This document shows positions 1 to 6,515 of a DNA stretch of 13,277 bases, one piece after another (position 1 is the stretch's first letter; each line of letters begins with the position of its first letter). The stretch is from Muribaculaceae bacterium (GTDB lineage: Bacteria; Bacteroidota; Bacteroidia; Bacteroidales; Muribaculaceae): the NCBI GenBank assembly GCA_020026215.1, contig JAHHQT010000052.1, positions 1 through 13,277 of the forward strand, read 5' to 3'. A program made the position numbers and the translations under genes. The notes beneath the pieces were generated by a model that saw only the letters and a program-made list of their open reading frames with translations, made no database searches and was not told the DNA's origin.

Positions 1-759
1 CCTTTCCAAAAATACGAAGATGCTCCTGAAAACGGTATCTTGGTCACAAACCCTCCTTACGGCGAACGTATCGAGGCTGAAGACATGGATGCCTTCTACG
101 AATCAATCGGAGAACGATTGAAAAACGTATTCAAGGGCTACCACGCTTGGATTATCGGTTACAAACAAGAATACTTCGACAAGATTGGTTTGAAACCGTC
201 TGTAAAAATTCCTATCCTAAATGGTGCATTGGAATGCGAATTCCGTGAATACGTGATTTTCGACGGTACATACGCAGAATTCCGCAAGGAAGGCCGTACA
301 ATCAAGCACGAACGCCCAATGAAGAAAGAATTCACCCGTGAACGTCCAAAAGGATGGAAGAACAAGGAAGACAAATTTAGCGACCATGACCGCAAATTTG
401 ACCGTGGCCGTAAGTTCCGCAAGGATGACGAAGACTTCAGAGAACGTCGTTTCAACCGCGACCGCAAGTTCCGCAAAGACAACGAAGAAAATGACAACCG
501 TTTCGAACGTGACCGCAGAGGAATGAGACGCGAAAAATCAAAGAACGCTTTGGAAGAATACTATCACAAACCATACAACGAACGTTTCAACAACAAGAAA
601 AAGTCTGAAAAGAAATCAGATTCACCATTCGAAGACGAAAGAGTGGCAAAAATGGTACGTTTCCGTCAACCGACATTGTTTGACGATATGCCTAAGAAAG
701 AAGTTGTGATGCGTCACAGAAAGAAAAACGACAAACCAAATTCAGAAAACGAAGATTAA
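1..759 (+). CDS. RlmL-type class I SAM-dependent RNA methyltransferase, C-terminal part
   Basis: The reading frame is open from the first base, so the gene starts outside the window; the TTG at 40 lies inside the catalytic domain and is not the start. The visible protein begins just before the N6-adenine/guanine methyltransferase motif NPPY (LVTNPPYGERI), which is followed by the rest of a Rossmann methyltransferase domain including NGALECEFREYVIF. This matches the COG0116 family (RlmL, formerly called putative N6-adenine-specific DNA methylases), whose characterised members methylate guanine in 23S rRNA. From about base 290 the product turns into a long tail of Lys, Arg, Asp and Glu with repeated RKFRKD and RRFNRD-like units, absent from E. 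coli RlmL and possibly an RNA-binding extension. purD starts 18 bp after the stop, so the two are probably cotranscribed. The family call is firm; the exact target base is not visible. Confidence 0.88.
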   Translation, partial: PFQKYEDAPENGILVTNPPYGERIEAEDMDAFYESIGERLKNVFKGYHAWIIGYKQEYFDKIGLKPSVKIPILNGALECEFREYVIFDGTYAEFRKEGRTIKHERPMKKEFTRERPKGWKNKEDKFSDHDRKFDRGRKFRKDDEDFRERRFNRDRKFRKDNEENDNRFERDRRGMRREKSKNALEEYYHKPYNERFNNKKKSEKKSDSPFEDERVAKMVRFRQPTLFDDMPKKEVVMRHRKKNDKPNSENED

Positions 760-777
760 CCACAAAAATATTAGTCT

Positions 778-2058
778 ATGAAACAATACAGGGTATTATT
801 ACTCGGCTCAGGAGGTAGAGAATCAGCTTTGGCATGGAAAATGAAACAAAGTGCCAAATTGGAAAAACTTTTTATTGCACCGGGTAACGGTGGTACAGAA
901 CAATACGGCGAAAACGTGGCAATTTCACCACTTGACTTCGCTGCTGTCAAGGATTTTGTTCTTGCCAACAATATCAACATGGTGGTAGTCGGTAACGAAG
1001 ACCCATTGGTGGAAGGTATCTACGATTATTTCAAGAACGACCCTCTTCTTAAAGAAACAGCCGTAATCGGCCCATCCAAAGAAGCAGCCCGTCTTGAAGG
1101 CAGCAAGGACTTCGCCAAAGGATTCATGGCCCGCCATAATATCCCTACAGCACACTATATGAGTGTCGATGCTTCCAACATGGAAGAAGGTTTGAAATTC
1201 ATGAGCCAGTTGAAAGCTCCTTACGTATTGAAAGCCGACGGTTTGGCAGCAGGTAAGGGCGTATTGATTATCAACGACTACGATGAAGCCGTTGCTTCAT
1301 TGAAGGAAATGCTTGCAGGCAAGTTCGGCAACGCATCTTCCACTGTGGTCATCGAAGAATTCTTGTCAGGCATCGAATGTTCTGTATTCGTAATGACCGA
1401 CGGCAAAAGCTACAAAGTGCTGCCGGTCGCCAAAGACTACAAACGTATCGGTGAAGGCGACACCGGTTTGAACACTGGCGGTATGGGTGCTGTTTCTCCT
1501 GTATCTTTCGCTGACGACAAATTTATGGAAATGGTACGTACACGCATCATCGAACCGACCATCAAAGGCCTACAGGAAGAAAAGATGGTTTATGAAGGCT
1601 TTATCTTCTTGGGACTAATCAATGTGGAAGGAGAACCTAAAGTCATCGAATACAACGTGAGAATGGGCGACCCTGAAACAGAAGTAGTAATGCTTCGCCT
1701 ACAATCCGACTTGATGTACTTGTTCGAAGGTGTTTCAACAGGTACATTGACTGAACGCACCATTGAAATCGATCCACGTTACGCAGTTACTGTGATGATG
1801 GTTTCAGGCGGTTATCCAGAAAGCTATCCAAAAGGAAAATTGATTACAGGCTGGGAAGATGTGACCAAAACCATCCTATTCCACGCAGGTACTAAAATGA
1901 CAGAAGAAGGTTTGGTAACTTCAGGCGGTAGAGTCATCGCTGCCAGCTCTTACGGAGCAACAAAAGAAGAAGCACTTGCCAAATCATTCTGCACCATCGA
2001 ACATGTGAAATTCGAAGGCAAATATTTCCGCCGAGACATCGGTTTCGACTTGAAATAA
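778..2058 (+). CDS. purD: Phosphoribosylamine-glycine ligase (GAR synthetase)
   Basis: This cytoplasmic ATP-grasp enzyme joins glycine to 5-phosphoribosylamine, the second step of de novo purine synthesis. The 426-residue product has the full family length. It shows the N-terminal glycine-rich loop (LLLGSGGRESALAW, residues 7-20), the PGN.GT motif near residue 36, the ATP-grasp stretch KADGLAAGKGV, the NTGGMGAVSP motif and the metal/ATP-binding RMGDPETEV stretch. In the N-terminal motif the usual GGREHA reads GGRESA, so His is replaced by Ser. The ATG at 778 is chosen because the domain begins directly after it. The gene lies 18 bp behind the methyltransferase gene and ends before a hairpin at 2082-2116. 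Confidence 0.96.
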   Translation: MKQYRVLLLGSGGRESALAWKMKQSAKLEKLFIAPGNGGTEQYGENVAISPLDFAAVKDFVLANNINMVVVGNEDPLVEGIYDYFKNDPLLKETAVIGPSKEAARLEGSKDFAKGFMARHNIPTAHYMSVDASNMEEGLKFMSQLKAPYVLKADGLAAGKGVLIINDYDEAVASLKEMLAGKFGNASSTVVIEEFLSGIECSVFVMTDGKSYKVLPVAKDYKRIGEGDTGLNTGGMGAVSPVSFADDKFMEMVRTRIIEPTIKGLQEEKMVYEGFIFLGLINVEGEPKVIEYNVRMGDPETEVVMLRLQSDLMYLFEGVSTGTLTERTIEIDPRYAVTVMMVSGGYPESYPKGKLITGWEDVTKTILFHAGTKMTEEGLVTSGGRVIAASSYGATKEEALAKSFCTIEHVKFEGKYFRRDIGFDLK

Positions 2059-2081
2059 AAGGAGTTTAAAGCTCAACATAC

Positions 2082-2121
2082 AAAGGGATGGTTTTCCTCG
2101 TGAATACCACCCCTTTTATAC
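2082..2121 (+). terminator. Rho-independent terminator after purD
   Basis: The arms 2082-2092 (AAAGGGATGGT) and 2106-2116 pair over 11 positions with one A-C mismatch and a 13-base loop. A short T-rich run (TTTTATACTT) follows. It lies 23 bp after the purD stop. Confidence 0.7.
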
Positions 2122-2209
2122 TTCTAACCAAACCAATGAAAAAGTAAGATTTTTCCCGAAACGCCAACGAAACTTGTCAAAAACGAGCGATAATTTCGTC
2201 GGGAAATTT

Positions 2210-2217
2210 TATCTTTG
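2210..2217 (+). promoter_or_regulatory. Candidate -7 box for fhs
   Basis: TATCTTTG fits the Bacteroidota -7 consensus TAnnTTTG exactly. No good TTTG is visible at the expected -33 position, so the call rests on the -7 box. It would give a leader of about 65 bases before the ATG at 2287. Confidence 0.55.
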
Positions 2218-2286
2218 CAGAAGATTAACAACTATTGGGCTGAATTGGCATTTTTATGTAGAAATTCGGTCTTAAAACCGTCCTAT

Positions 2287-3954
2287 ATGAAGTCAGATAT
2301 TGAAATTGCACGTAGTATTGTGTTAACCGACATCAACAAGGTTGCACATGATTATGACATTCCGGTTGAAGAAATCTCTAATTATGGTCGCTACATCGCG
2401 AAAGTCCCAGAAAAATTAATTGATGAAGAAAAGGTAAAGAAGAGTAACCTGGTTTTGGTTACTGCCATCACTCCTACAAAAGCAGGAATTGGAAAGACTA
2501 CCGTTTCCATTGGCCTTGCCTTGGGTTTGAACAAGATTGGCAAAAAAGCCTTCTGCGCACTTCGTGAACCCTCTCTCGGTCCATGTTTCGGATTGAAGGG
2601 CGGTGCAGCAGGCGGAGGCTATGCACAAGTTCTGCCAATGGATAAAATCAATCTTCACTTCACTGGAGATTTCCACGCCATTACAACGGCTCACAACATG
2701 ATTGCCGCTTTGTTAGACAACTACATGTACCAACACCAAAACGACGGCTTTGCGTTGAAGGAAGTGCTTTGGAACCGCGTCTTGGACATCAACGACCGCG
2801 GATTGCGCAGTGTCATCACGGGTTTGGGCGGCAAAACCAACGGTATTACCCGCGAATCAAGTTTTGACATCACTCCTGCCTCTGAAATTATGGCTATTCT
2901 TTGTCTTGCCAAAGATGAAAACGATTTACGTCGCCGTATCGAAAACATCCTTTTGGGATTCACTATCGAACACAAGCCTTTCCGCGTAAAAGACTTGAAG
3001 GTGGGAGGTGCTATCACTGTATTGTTGAAAGATGCTCTTTCTCCTAACTTGGTTCAAACAACAGAAAATACTCCTGCATTCGTACACGGAGGTCCATTCG
3101 CCAACATCGCTCACGGATGCAACTCTATATTGGCAACCAAATTGGCCATGACCTACGGCGACTATGTAATCACAGAAGCCGGATTCGGTGCTGACCTTGG
3201 TGCTGAAAAATTCTACGACATCAAATGCCGCAAATCAGGTCTTACTCCTAAATTGACCGTCATCGTAGCCACTGCACAGGGCTTGAAGATGCACGGCGGT
3301 GTTCCTGTAGAAGCCATCAAGGAACCAAACTTGGAAGGCTTGAAGGAAGGTGTGAAGAACTTGGACAAACACATCCGCAACTTGCAGTCATTCGGACAAA
3401 CTATCGTGGTAGCCTTCAACCGCTACGCCAACGATACGGAAGACGAAATTGAATTCGTTCGCCAACACTGCAACGAAATGGGCGTGGGATTCGCAGTCAA
3501 CAACGCTTTCGTAGAAGGCGGTAAGGGAGCTGTTGAATTGGCTAATTTGGTGGTAGAAACCATCGAAAAAAATCCTTCAAAGGAAATGCACTTTGCTTAC
3601 GACGAGAACGATTCTGTAGAAGAAAAGGTAGAGAAGGTGGCTTGCGGACTTTACGGTGCAAAACAAGTAAAATTCAGCCGCGCAGCATGCAACAAACTCG
3701 ACTTGATTAAAGAACTTGGCTATGACAAATTCCCTGTCTGCATCGCCAAGACTCAATATTCATTCTCAACCGATGCCAAACAATATGGTGTGGCTGAAGG
3801 TTTCGAATTCAACGTACGCGACATTGTAATCAATGCCGGTGCTGAAATGCTGGTCATCATTGCCGGTGAAATTATGCGTATGCCGGGATTGCCTAAAAAT
3901 CCTGCCGCACTGAACATCGACATCGTCAATGGCGAAATCGAAGGCTTGTCATAA
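2287..3954 (+). CDS. fhs: Formate-tetrahydrofolate ligase
   Basis: This enzyme uses ATP to join formate and tetrahydrofolate into 10-formyl-THF, the one-carbon donor for purine synthesis. The 555-residue product has the usual length of the family. It carries the P-loop-like TPTKAGIGKTT (residues 63-72) and the family signature running from REPSLGP through GGAAGGGYAQV to HFTGDFHAITTAHN. The ATG at 2287 is chosen although the frame is open further up to a TTG at 2215; that TTG lies inside the probable -7 box and so cannot be translated. The gene stands alone, with its own promoter and a strong terminator. Its place next to purD suits a purine supply role; no acetyl-CoA pathway genes are seen here. 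Confidence 0.96.
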   Translation: MKSDIEIARSIVLTDINKVAHDYDIPVEEISNYGRYIAKVPEKLIDEEKVKKSNLVLVTAITPTKAGIGKTTVSIGLALGLNKIGKKAFCALREPSLGPCFGLKGGAAGGGYAQVLPMDKINLHFTGDFHAITTAHNMIAALLDNYMYQHQNDGFALKEVLWNRVLDINDRGLRSVITGLGGKTNGITRESSFDITPASEIMAILCLAKDENDLRRRIENILLGFTIEHKPFRVKDLKVGGAITVLLKDALSPNLVQTTENTPAFVHGGPFANIAHGCNSILATKLAMTYGDYVITEAGFGADLGAEKFYDIKCRKSGLTPKLTVIVATAQGLKMHGGVPVEAIKEPNLEGLKEGVKNLDKHIRNLQSFGQTIVVAFNRYANDTEDEIEFVRQHCNEMGVGFAVNNAFVEGGKGAVELANLVVETIEKNPSKEMHFAYDENDSVEEKVEKVACGLYGAKQVKFSRAACNKLDLIKELGYDKFPVCIAKTQYSFSTDAKQYGVAEGFEFNVRDIVINAGAEMLVIIAGEIMRMPGLPKNPAALNIDIVNGEIEGLS

Positions 3955-3980
3955 ACGACAAATACATACAAAAAATAGGG

Positions 3981-4020
3981 ATTCACGTTGGTAAATTTAT
4001 TTTATCAACGTGAATTTTTT
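3981..4020 (+). terminator. Rho-independent terminator after fhs
   Basis: ATTCACGTTG (3981-3990) pairs perfectly with CAACGTGAAT (4006-4015). The stem can extend inward by five weaker pairs to a five-base loop. Six T residues span the stem end and tail, followed by more AT-rich sequence. Confidence 0.9.
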
Positions 4021-4063
4021 ATAATTATTTTTATCATATAAACCGCTAATAAACAAATTATTA

Positions 4064-4127
4064 TAAATTTGCAGAGAACATGGATAGAAAATAATTTGAA
4101 AAAAACGCCTTTCAATTTTAACCTTTG
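4064..4127 (+). promoter_or_regulatory. Two tandem candidate promoters for the ECF sigma operon
   Basis: The upstream candidate is the perfect -7 box TAAATTTG at 4064-4071, preceded by AACAAATTATTA at 4052-4063. That 12-base string recurs in front of the Cys-rich gene at 5077. The downstream candidate is TTTG (4095-4098), then 20 bp, then TAACCTTTG (4119-4127), one base longer than the consensus. The downstream one would give a leader of about 37 bases to the TTG at 4168. Which one is used, and by which sigma factor, cannot be told from sequence. Confidence 0.5.
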
Positions 4128-4167
4128 CACCCAATTCCTTTCTAACCCAATAAACAATCACAAAAAA

Positions 4168-4707
4168 TTGTATACAGAAGAACAAATACTTAACACATTT
4201 GCATCGAATCCGGAGAAGGGTATCAAGATGATTATGGATACATATCAATGCATCATCTACAATCATATCCGACGAATGGTAATCTCGCACCAGGATGCAG
4301 AAGATGTGATGCAGGAGGTATTCATCAACATTTACCGCTACCTGCCTCACTTCAAAAAGGAAAGTTCTCTGCATACATGGATTTACAAGATTGCCACCAA
4401 CGAGAGTTTAAGGCTCATAGAGAAGGAAAAGAAACGAATCAAGGCAAATGATGGTGAGAGCAACGAACTGCTGTTGGACAAGCTGATGTCGTCAGATTAC
4501 GTGAATTATGAAGACGAATTGAAAATAAAGTTCCAGAAGGCAATTCTGGAATTACCCGACAAACAACGAATCGTATTCAACCTGAGATACTACGACGAGT
4601 TGACCTACGAAGAAATCAACGGAATTACCGGAATTTCTGTAGATTCGTTGAAAGTGAATTATCACTATGCCAAGGACAAGATAAAGTCATATATACTAAA
4701 CAACTAA
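4168..4707 (+). CDS. ECF-type RNA polymerase sigma factor
   Basis: The product is a sigma-70 family extracytoplasmic-function factor, which directs RNA polymerase to a small stress regulon. Region 2 spans about residues 25-90 and contains the core-binding helix DAEDVMQEVFINIYR and the SSLHTWIYKIATNE stretch. Region 4 spans about 123-175 (ILELPDKQRIVFNLRYYDEL, then a helix-turn-helix). No ATG lies before 4228, and that one falls within the N-terminal homology. The TTG at 4168 gives 179 residues, a usual length, and starts right before the conserved YTEEQIL helix, so I prefer it. The next gene follows 4 bp after the stop and encodes a small membrane protein, the usual arrangement of sigma and anti-sigma. 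The regulon probably includes this operon itself. Confidence 0.9.
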   Translation: MYTEEQILNTFASNPEKGIKMIMDTYQCIIYNHIRRMVISHQDAEDVMQEVFINIYRYLPHFKKESSLHTWIYKIATNESLRLIEKEKKRIKANDGESNELLLDKLMSSDYVNYEDELKIKFQKAILELPDKQRIVFNLRYYDELTYEEINGITGISVDSLKVNYHYAKDKIKSYILNN

Positions 4708-4711
4708 AGTT

Positions 4712-5053
4712 ATGTCAGACAAAGATTTTGATTTTGATAAAATAGGCAAAGCCACTCCATTCATCGTTCCTGATGATTTCTATGGCAATATGCAAGACAA
4801 AGTTATGTCGAAGATACGTAAGGAAAAACGTAGAAAACTTAACTTAAGGATATTGACCATCAGCACAATCAGTGTTGCTGCCATGTTTGGATTTATGATG
4901 TTTATCCCAAGAGACCAACAAACTTCCGTCAAGCCGTTGTCGGAAAAGATAATTGTCAAGACCGACAACATGGACAATTCCATCAGAAATATGTCCAATA
5001 AGGAAATGGACCTATGGATGCAAATTAACGAAAGCGATATATTTATTTATTAA
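4712..5053 (+). CDS. Small single-pass membrane protein, probable anti-sigma factor
   Basis: The 113-residue product has a charged cytoplasmic N-terminus (1-44) ending in the basic stretch KIRKEKRRK, one membrane segment at about 45-66, and a short outer part of about 47 residues. The N-terminal motif TPFIVPDDFYGNMQDKVM resembles small proteins commonly encoded right behind ECF sigma genes in Bacteroidales. It lacks the HxxxCxxC zinc motif of classical anti-sigma domains. From its position 4 bp after the sigma gene and its topology I infer that it holds the sigma factor at the inner membrane, as the small CnrY protein does in Cupriavidus. No enzyme motif is present. The membrane topology is clear; the anti-sigma role is inferred. 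Confidence 0.75.
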   Translation: MSDKDFDFDKIGKATPFIVPDDFYGNMQDKVMSKIRKEKRRKLNLRILTISTISVAAMFGFMMFIPRDQQTSVKPLSEKIIVKTDNMDNSIRNMSNKEMDLWMQINESDIFIY

Positions 5054-5072
5054 CAAATTATTAAACTTTGCA
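5052..5072 (+). promoter_or_regulatory. Repeated upstream element and candidate promoter before the Cys-rich gene
   Basis: AACAAATTATTA at 5052-5063 is identical to 4052-4063 upstream of the sigma gene, and both are followed within 3-4 bases by a TTTGCA (5067-5072 here). The element overlaps the stop codon of the anti-sigma gene. It may be an internal, sigma-dependent promoter. If so, transcription would begin only a few bases before the ATG at 5077. The region is AT-rich, so chance is possible. Confidence 0.35.
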
Positions 5073-5076
5073 ATTT

Positions 5077-5523
5077 ATGAAAGCAAAAACAATTTTATTT
5101 ACACTATTACTTCTATTAGCCGGTTCACAATTAGTTAACGCACAAAATCATTGTCGTCCGAACCACTGCTCAACAAGCATGACAGACGAACAATACAACT
5201 ATATTGTAAAGAAAATGTCTTTGAACGAAAAAGACGCTAAAAAATTCAAAAACGCCGTAGCTGAATACAACAAGGAAAAAGGCAATGCTTGCACTACTAA
5301 CTGCAACGACTGCGCTACAATCTGCAAAACTACTGACTGCAAACCGGGCAACTGCGCAGAAAACTGCAAGGAAGCATGCTGTAATCCTAACGTAAAAAGA
5401 CTGAACAACAACTGCAACGTAAACTCACGCCTCCACTACAACAACTGTGACACCAGCTACCATCACAACAGAAGCTATCACCACGGTAGAGGACACGGCG
5501 GTCATGGCAGACACTGCAGATAG
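5077..5523 (+). CDS. Secreted Cys/His-rich protein, short Spy-like relative
   Basis: The 148-residue product begins with a clear signal peptide (hydrophobic residues 6-16, likely cut after VNA-22), so the mature protein lies in the periplasm or beyond. Residues 35-67 (from MTDEQYNYIVKKM) align without gaps to residues 42-74 of the next gene's product, a Spy/CpxP-like protein. After this helical part the fold is not continued. Instead there is a cysteine-rich stretch (Cys72, 76, 79, 83, 88, 93, 97, 101, 102) and a His-rich end with YHH twice and GRGHGGHGRH. The mature part holds 14 Cys and 10 His, which suggests metal binding. I start at the ATG at 5077 because it opens the signal peptide; the TTG at 5068 falls in the promoter-like box. 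No family name is certain. Confidence 0.85.
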   Translation: MKAKTILFTLLLLLAGSQLVNAQNHCRPNHCSTSMTDEQYNYIVKKMSLNEKDAKKFKNAVAEYNKEKGNACTTNCNDCATICKTTDCKPGNCAENCKEACCNPNVKRLNNNCNVNSRLHYNNCDTSYHHNRSYHHGRGHGGHGRHCR

Positions 5524-5536
5524 TCACTTAGGAATA

Positions 5537-5556
5537 CAGACTAAATCAGACTACAT
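5537..5556 (+). repeat. Two tandem 10-bp units between the secreted-protein genes
   Basis: CAGACTAAAT is followed at once by CAGACTACAT, with 9 of 10 bases identical. The unit length is about one turn of the helix. It lies in the 60-bp gap between the two secreted-protein genes. It could be a binding site or nothing. Confidence 0.4.
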
Positions 5557-5583
5557 CAAAGAATTATCATAAAAAACTAAGGT

Positions 5584-6183
5584 ATGAAGACAAAATCATT
5601 TTTACTTACAATGCTGCTTCTATTGGCAGGGACTCAAGTGGTAGCCGCACAGCACCATCACAACGGCCGTCATGCAAACAACTGCGCTCCAAGAGAATGT
5701 AACCACGATTTTCAGGAAGCTCAATGCGACATGATTATCCGCGAACTGGCACTTGATGATGCCACAACAGAACGATTCCGCACGGTTTACAACCAATATC
5801 TGCAAGAATTACAATCTACCTACAATCCTAAATTGGACAACATCAAATGTCCTTATTGCGGTAGAGAAAACTGCGACGGCACAGACTGTCCCGGTCCAAA
5901 AGGCGAGAAAAATGCGACCTACAAGCGTGTAGGCAAAAAACTGCCGACCGATGCTGAAGTGGAAGCCCGCATCAAAGCTCGTTTTGCACAAAGTAGAAAG
6001 ATTTTGGACATCCGCGAAAAGTATTACAAGGAATACCGTAAGTTTTTGTCACCGAAACAGATTCAAAGGATTTACACAGTGGAAAAACGTTGCAAGAACA
6101 GAATGAAAAGACATTCAAACAACCGCAACTATACAACAATGTCCGCCTATCGTAAATATCAGCAAATCCAGAATAACAGATAA
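5584..6183 (+). CDS. Periplasmic Spy/CpxP-like protein with inserted Cys cluster
   Basis: The 199-residue product has a signal peptide (likely cut after VAA-22) nearly matching that of the preceding gene, then His24-26. A helical first half (about 42-80) and second half (about 122-170) resemble Spy/CpxP/ZraP-type proteins, with LSPKQIQRIY (155-164) in place of the LTxxQ motif. Such proteins act as periplasmic chaperones or metal-responsive sensors. Between the halves sits CPYCGRENCDGTDC (Cys89, 92, 97, 102), which looks like a metal site. Cys34, 39, 48 and 170 bring the total to eight. It is the last gene of the sigma operon, 60 bp behind its shorter paralog and just before a perfect terminator. 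Spy-like assignment is moderate because it rests on helix pattern and one motif. Confidence 0.82.
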   Translation: MKTKSFLLTMLLLLAGTQVVAAQHHHNGRHANNCAPRECNHDFQEAQCDMIIRELALDDATTERFRTVYNQYLQELQSTYNPKLDNIKCPYCGRENCDGTDCPGPKGEKNATYKRVGKKLPTDAEVEARIKARFAQSRKILDIREKYYKEYRKFLSPKQIQRIYTVEKRCKNRMKRHSNNRNYTTMSAYRKYQQIQNNR

Positions 6184-6208
6184 TAGAATTATATAGGTTG
6201 AAGCAAGG

Positions 6209-6252
6209 AAAGGGATGCAACTATTTTTAGGGTTGCATCCCTTTGTTTTTTG
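6209..6252 (+). terminator. Strong terminator closing the sigma operon
   Basis: AAAGGGATGCAAC (6209-6221) pairs perfectly over 13 bp with 6232-6244 around a 10-base loop, followed by GTTTTTTGC. Confidence 0.93.
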
Positions 6253-6271
6253 CAGTTTTTTATGTATATTG
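6242..6271 (+). promoter_or_regulatory. Candidate promoter for the 55-residue zinc-ribbon gene
   Basis: TTTG at 6242-6245 lies 19 bp before TATATTG (6265-6271), one T short of the -7 consensus. The spacing is right, but the -33 box overlaps the terminator stem of the previous operon. Confidence 0.35.
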
Positions 6272-6300
6272 CTATGGTAAAAACCTAAAACACAACATCT

Positions 6301-6468
6301 ATGGGAAATGGTAAAACGATGAAATGTAAGAAATGCGGCCACACTTGGCCTGTATTGGAAGGCGTGGGTTTCGAAGGAAAAAAGCCTGTGAAACAATCTG
6401 AAAAACAATGTCCGAAATGTGGCTCAAAAGAGGTGGAGAAAACTGAAGTCCACATTCTTTGGGACTAA
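6301..6468 (+). CDS. 55-residue zinc-ribbon protein
   Basis: This small gene runs from ATG at 6301 to TAA at 6466. The product has two CxxC pairs, MKCKKCGH (Cys9, Cys12) and QCPKCGS (Cys37, Cys40), 24 residues apart. This is the layout of a single zinc ribbon with the linker VLEGVGFEGKKP between the knuckles. It has no signal peptide or membrane segment, so it is cytoplasmic. It is enclosed between the sigma-operon terminator and a second terminator, so it is probably a single-gene unit. The paired Cys motifs, clean start and flanking terminators make it a real gene. The function is unknown; zinc ribbons of this size bind nucleic acid or protein. Confidence 0.8.
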   Translation: MGNGKTMKCKKCGHTWPVLEGVGFEGKKPVKQSEKQCPKCGSKEVEKTEVHILWD

Positions 6469-6474
6469 AGACAA

Positions 6475-6515
6475 AGCCGCCCGATCTGCATCAGACCGGG
6501 CGGTTGTTATTTTTA
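6475..6515. terminator. Terminator between converging genes
   Basis: CCGCCCG (6477-6483) pairs with CGGGCGG (6497-6503), extended by a G-T and an A-T pair, with a 13-base loop. TTGTTATTTTT follows on the + strand. On the - strand the stem is followed by CTTTGTCTTT, so it may serve both converging units. Confidence 0.85.

Noticed and set aside
159..497. Open frame of 112 codons on the - strand opposite the charged tail
   Set aside because: Ser/Arg/Leu-rich composition is the mirror of the Lys/Arg/Glu repeats on the coding strand; no start signals.
2215..2286. Extension of fhs upstream to a TTG at 2215
   Set aside because: The TTG is part of the likely -7 box TATCTTTG, and the extra 24 residues do not belong to the conserved protein; the ATG at 2287 gives the normal length.
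4069..4167. Extension of the sigma gene to a TTG at 4069
   Set aside because: It begins inside the first -7 box, and the encoded stretch (33 residues rich in Asn, Lys and Phe) is not part of ECF factors.
3997..4374. Open frame of 125 codons on the - strand
   Set aside because: It overlaps the terminator, the promoter and the 5' end of the sigma gene, and its product matches nothing recognisable; it is an antisense shadow.
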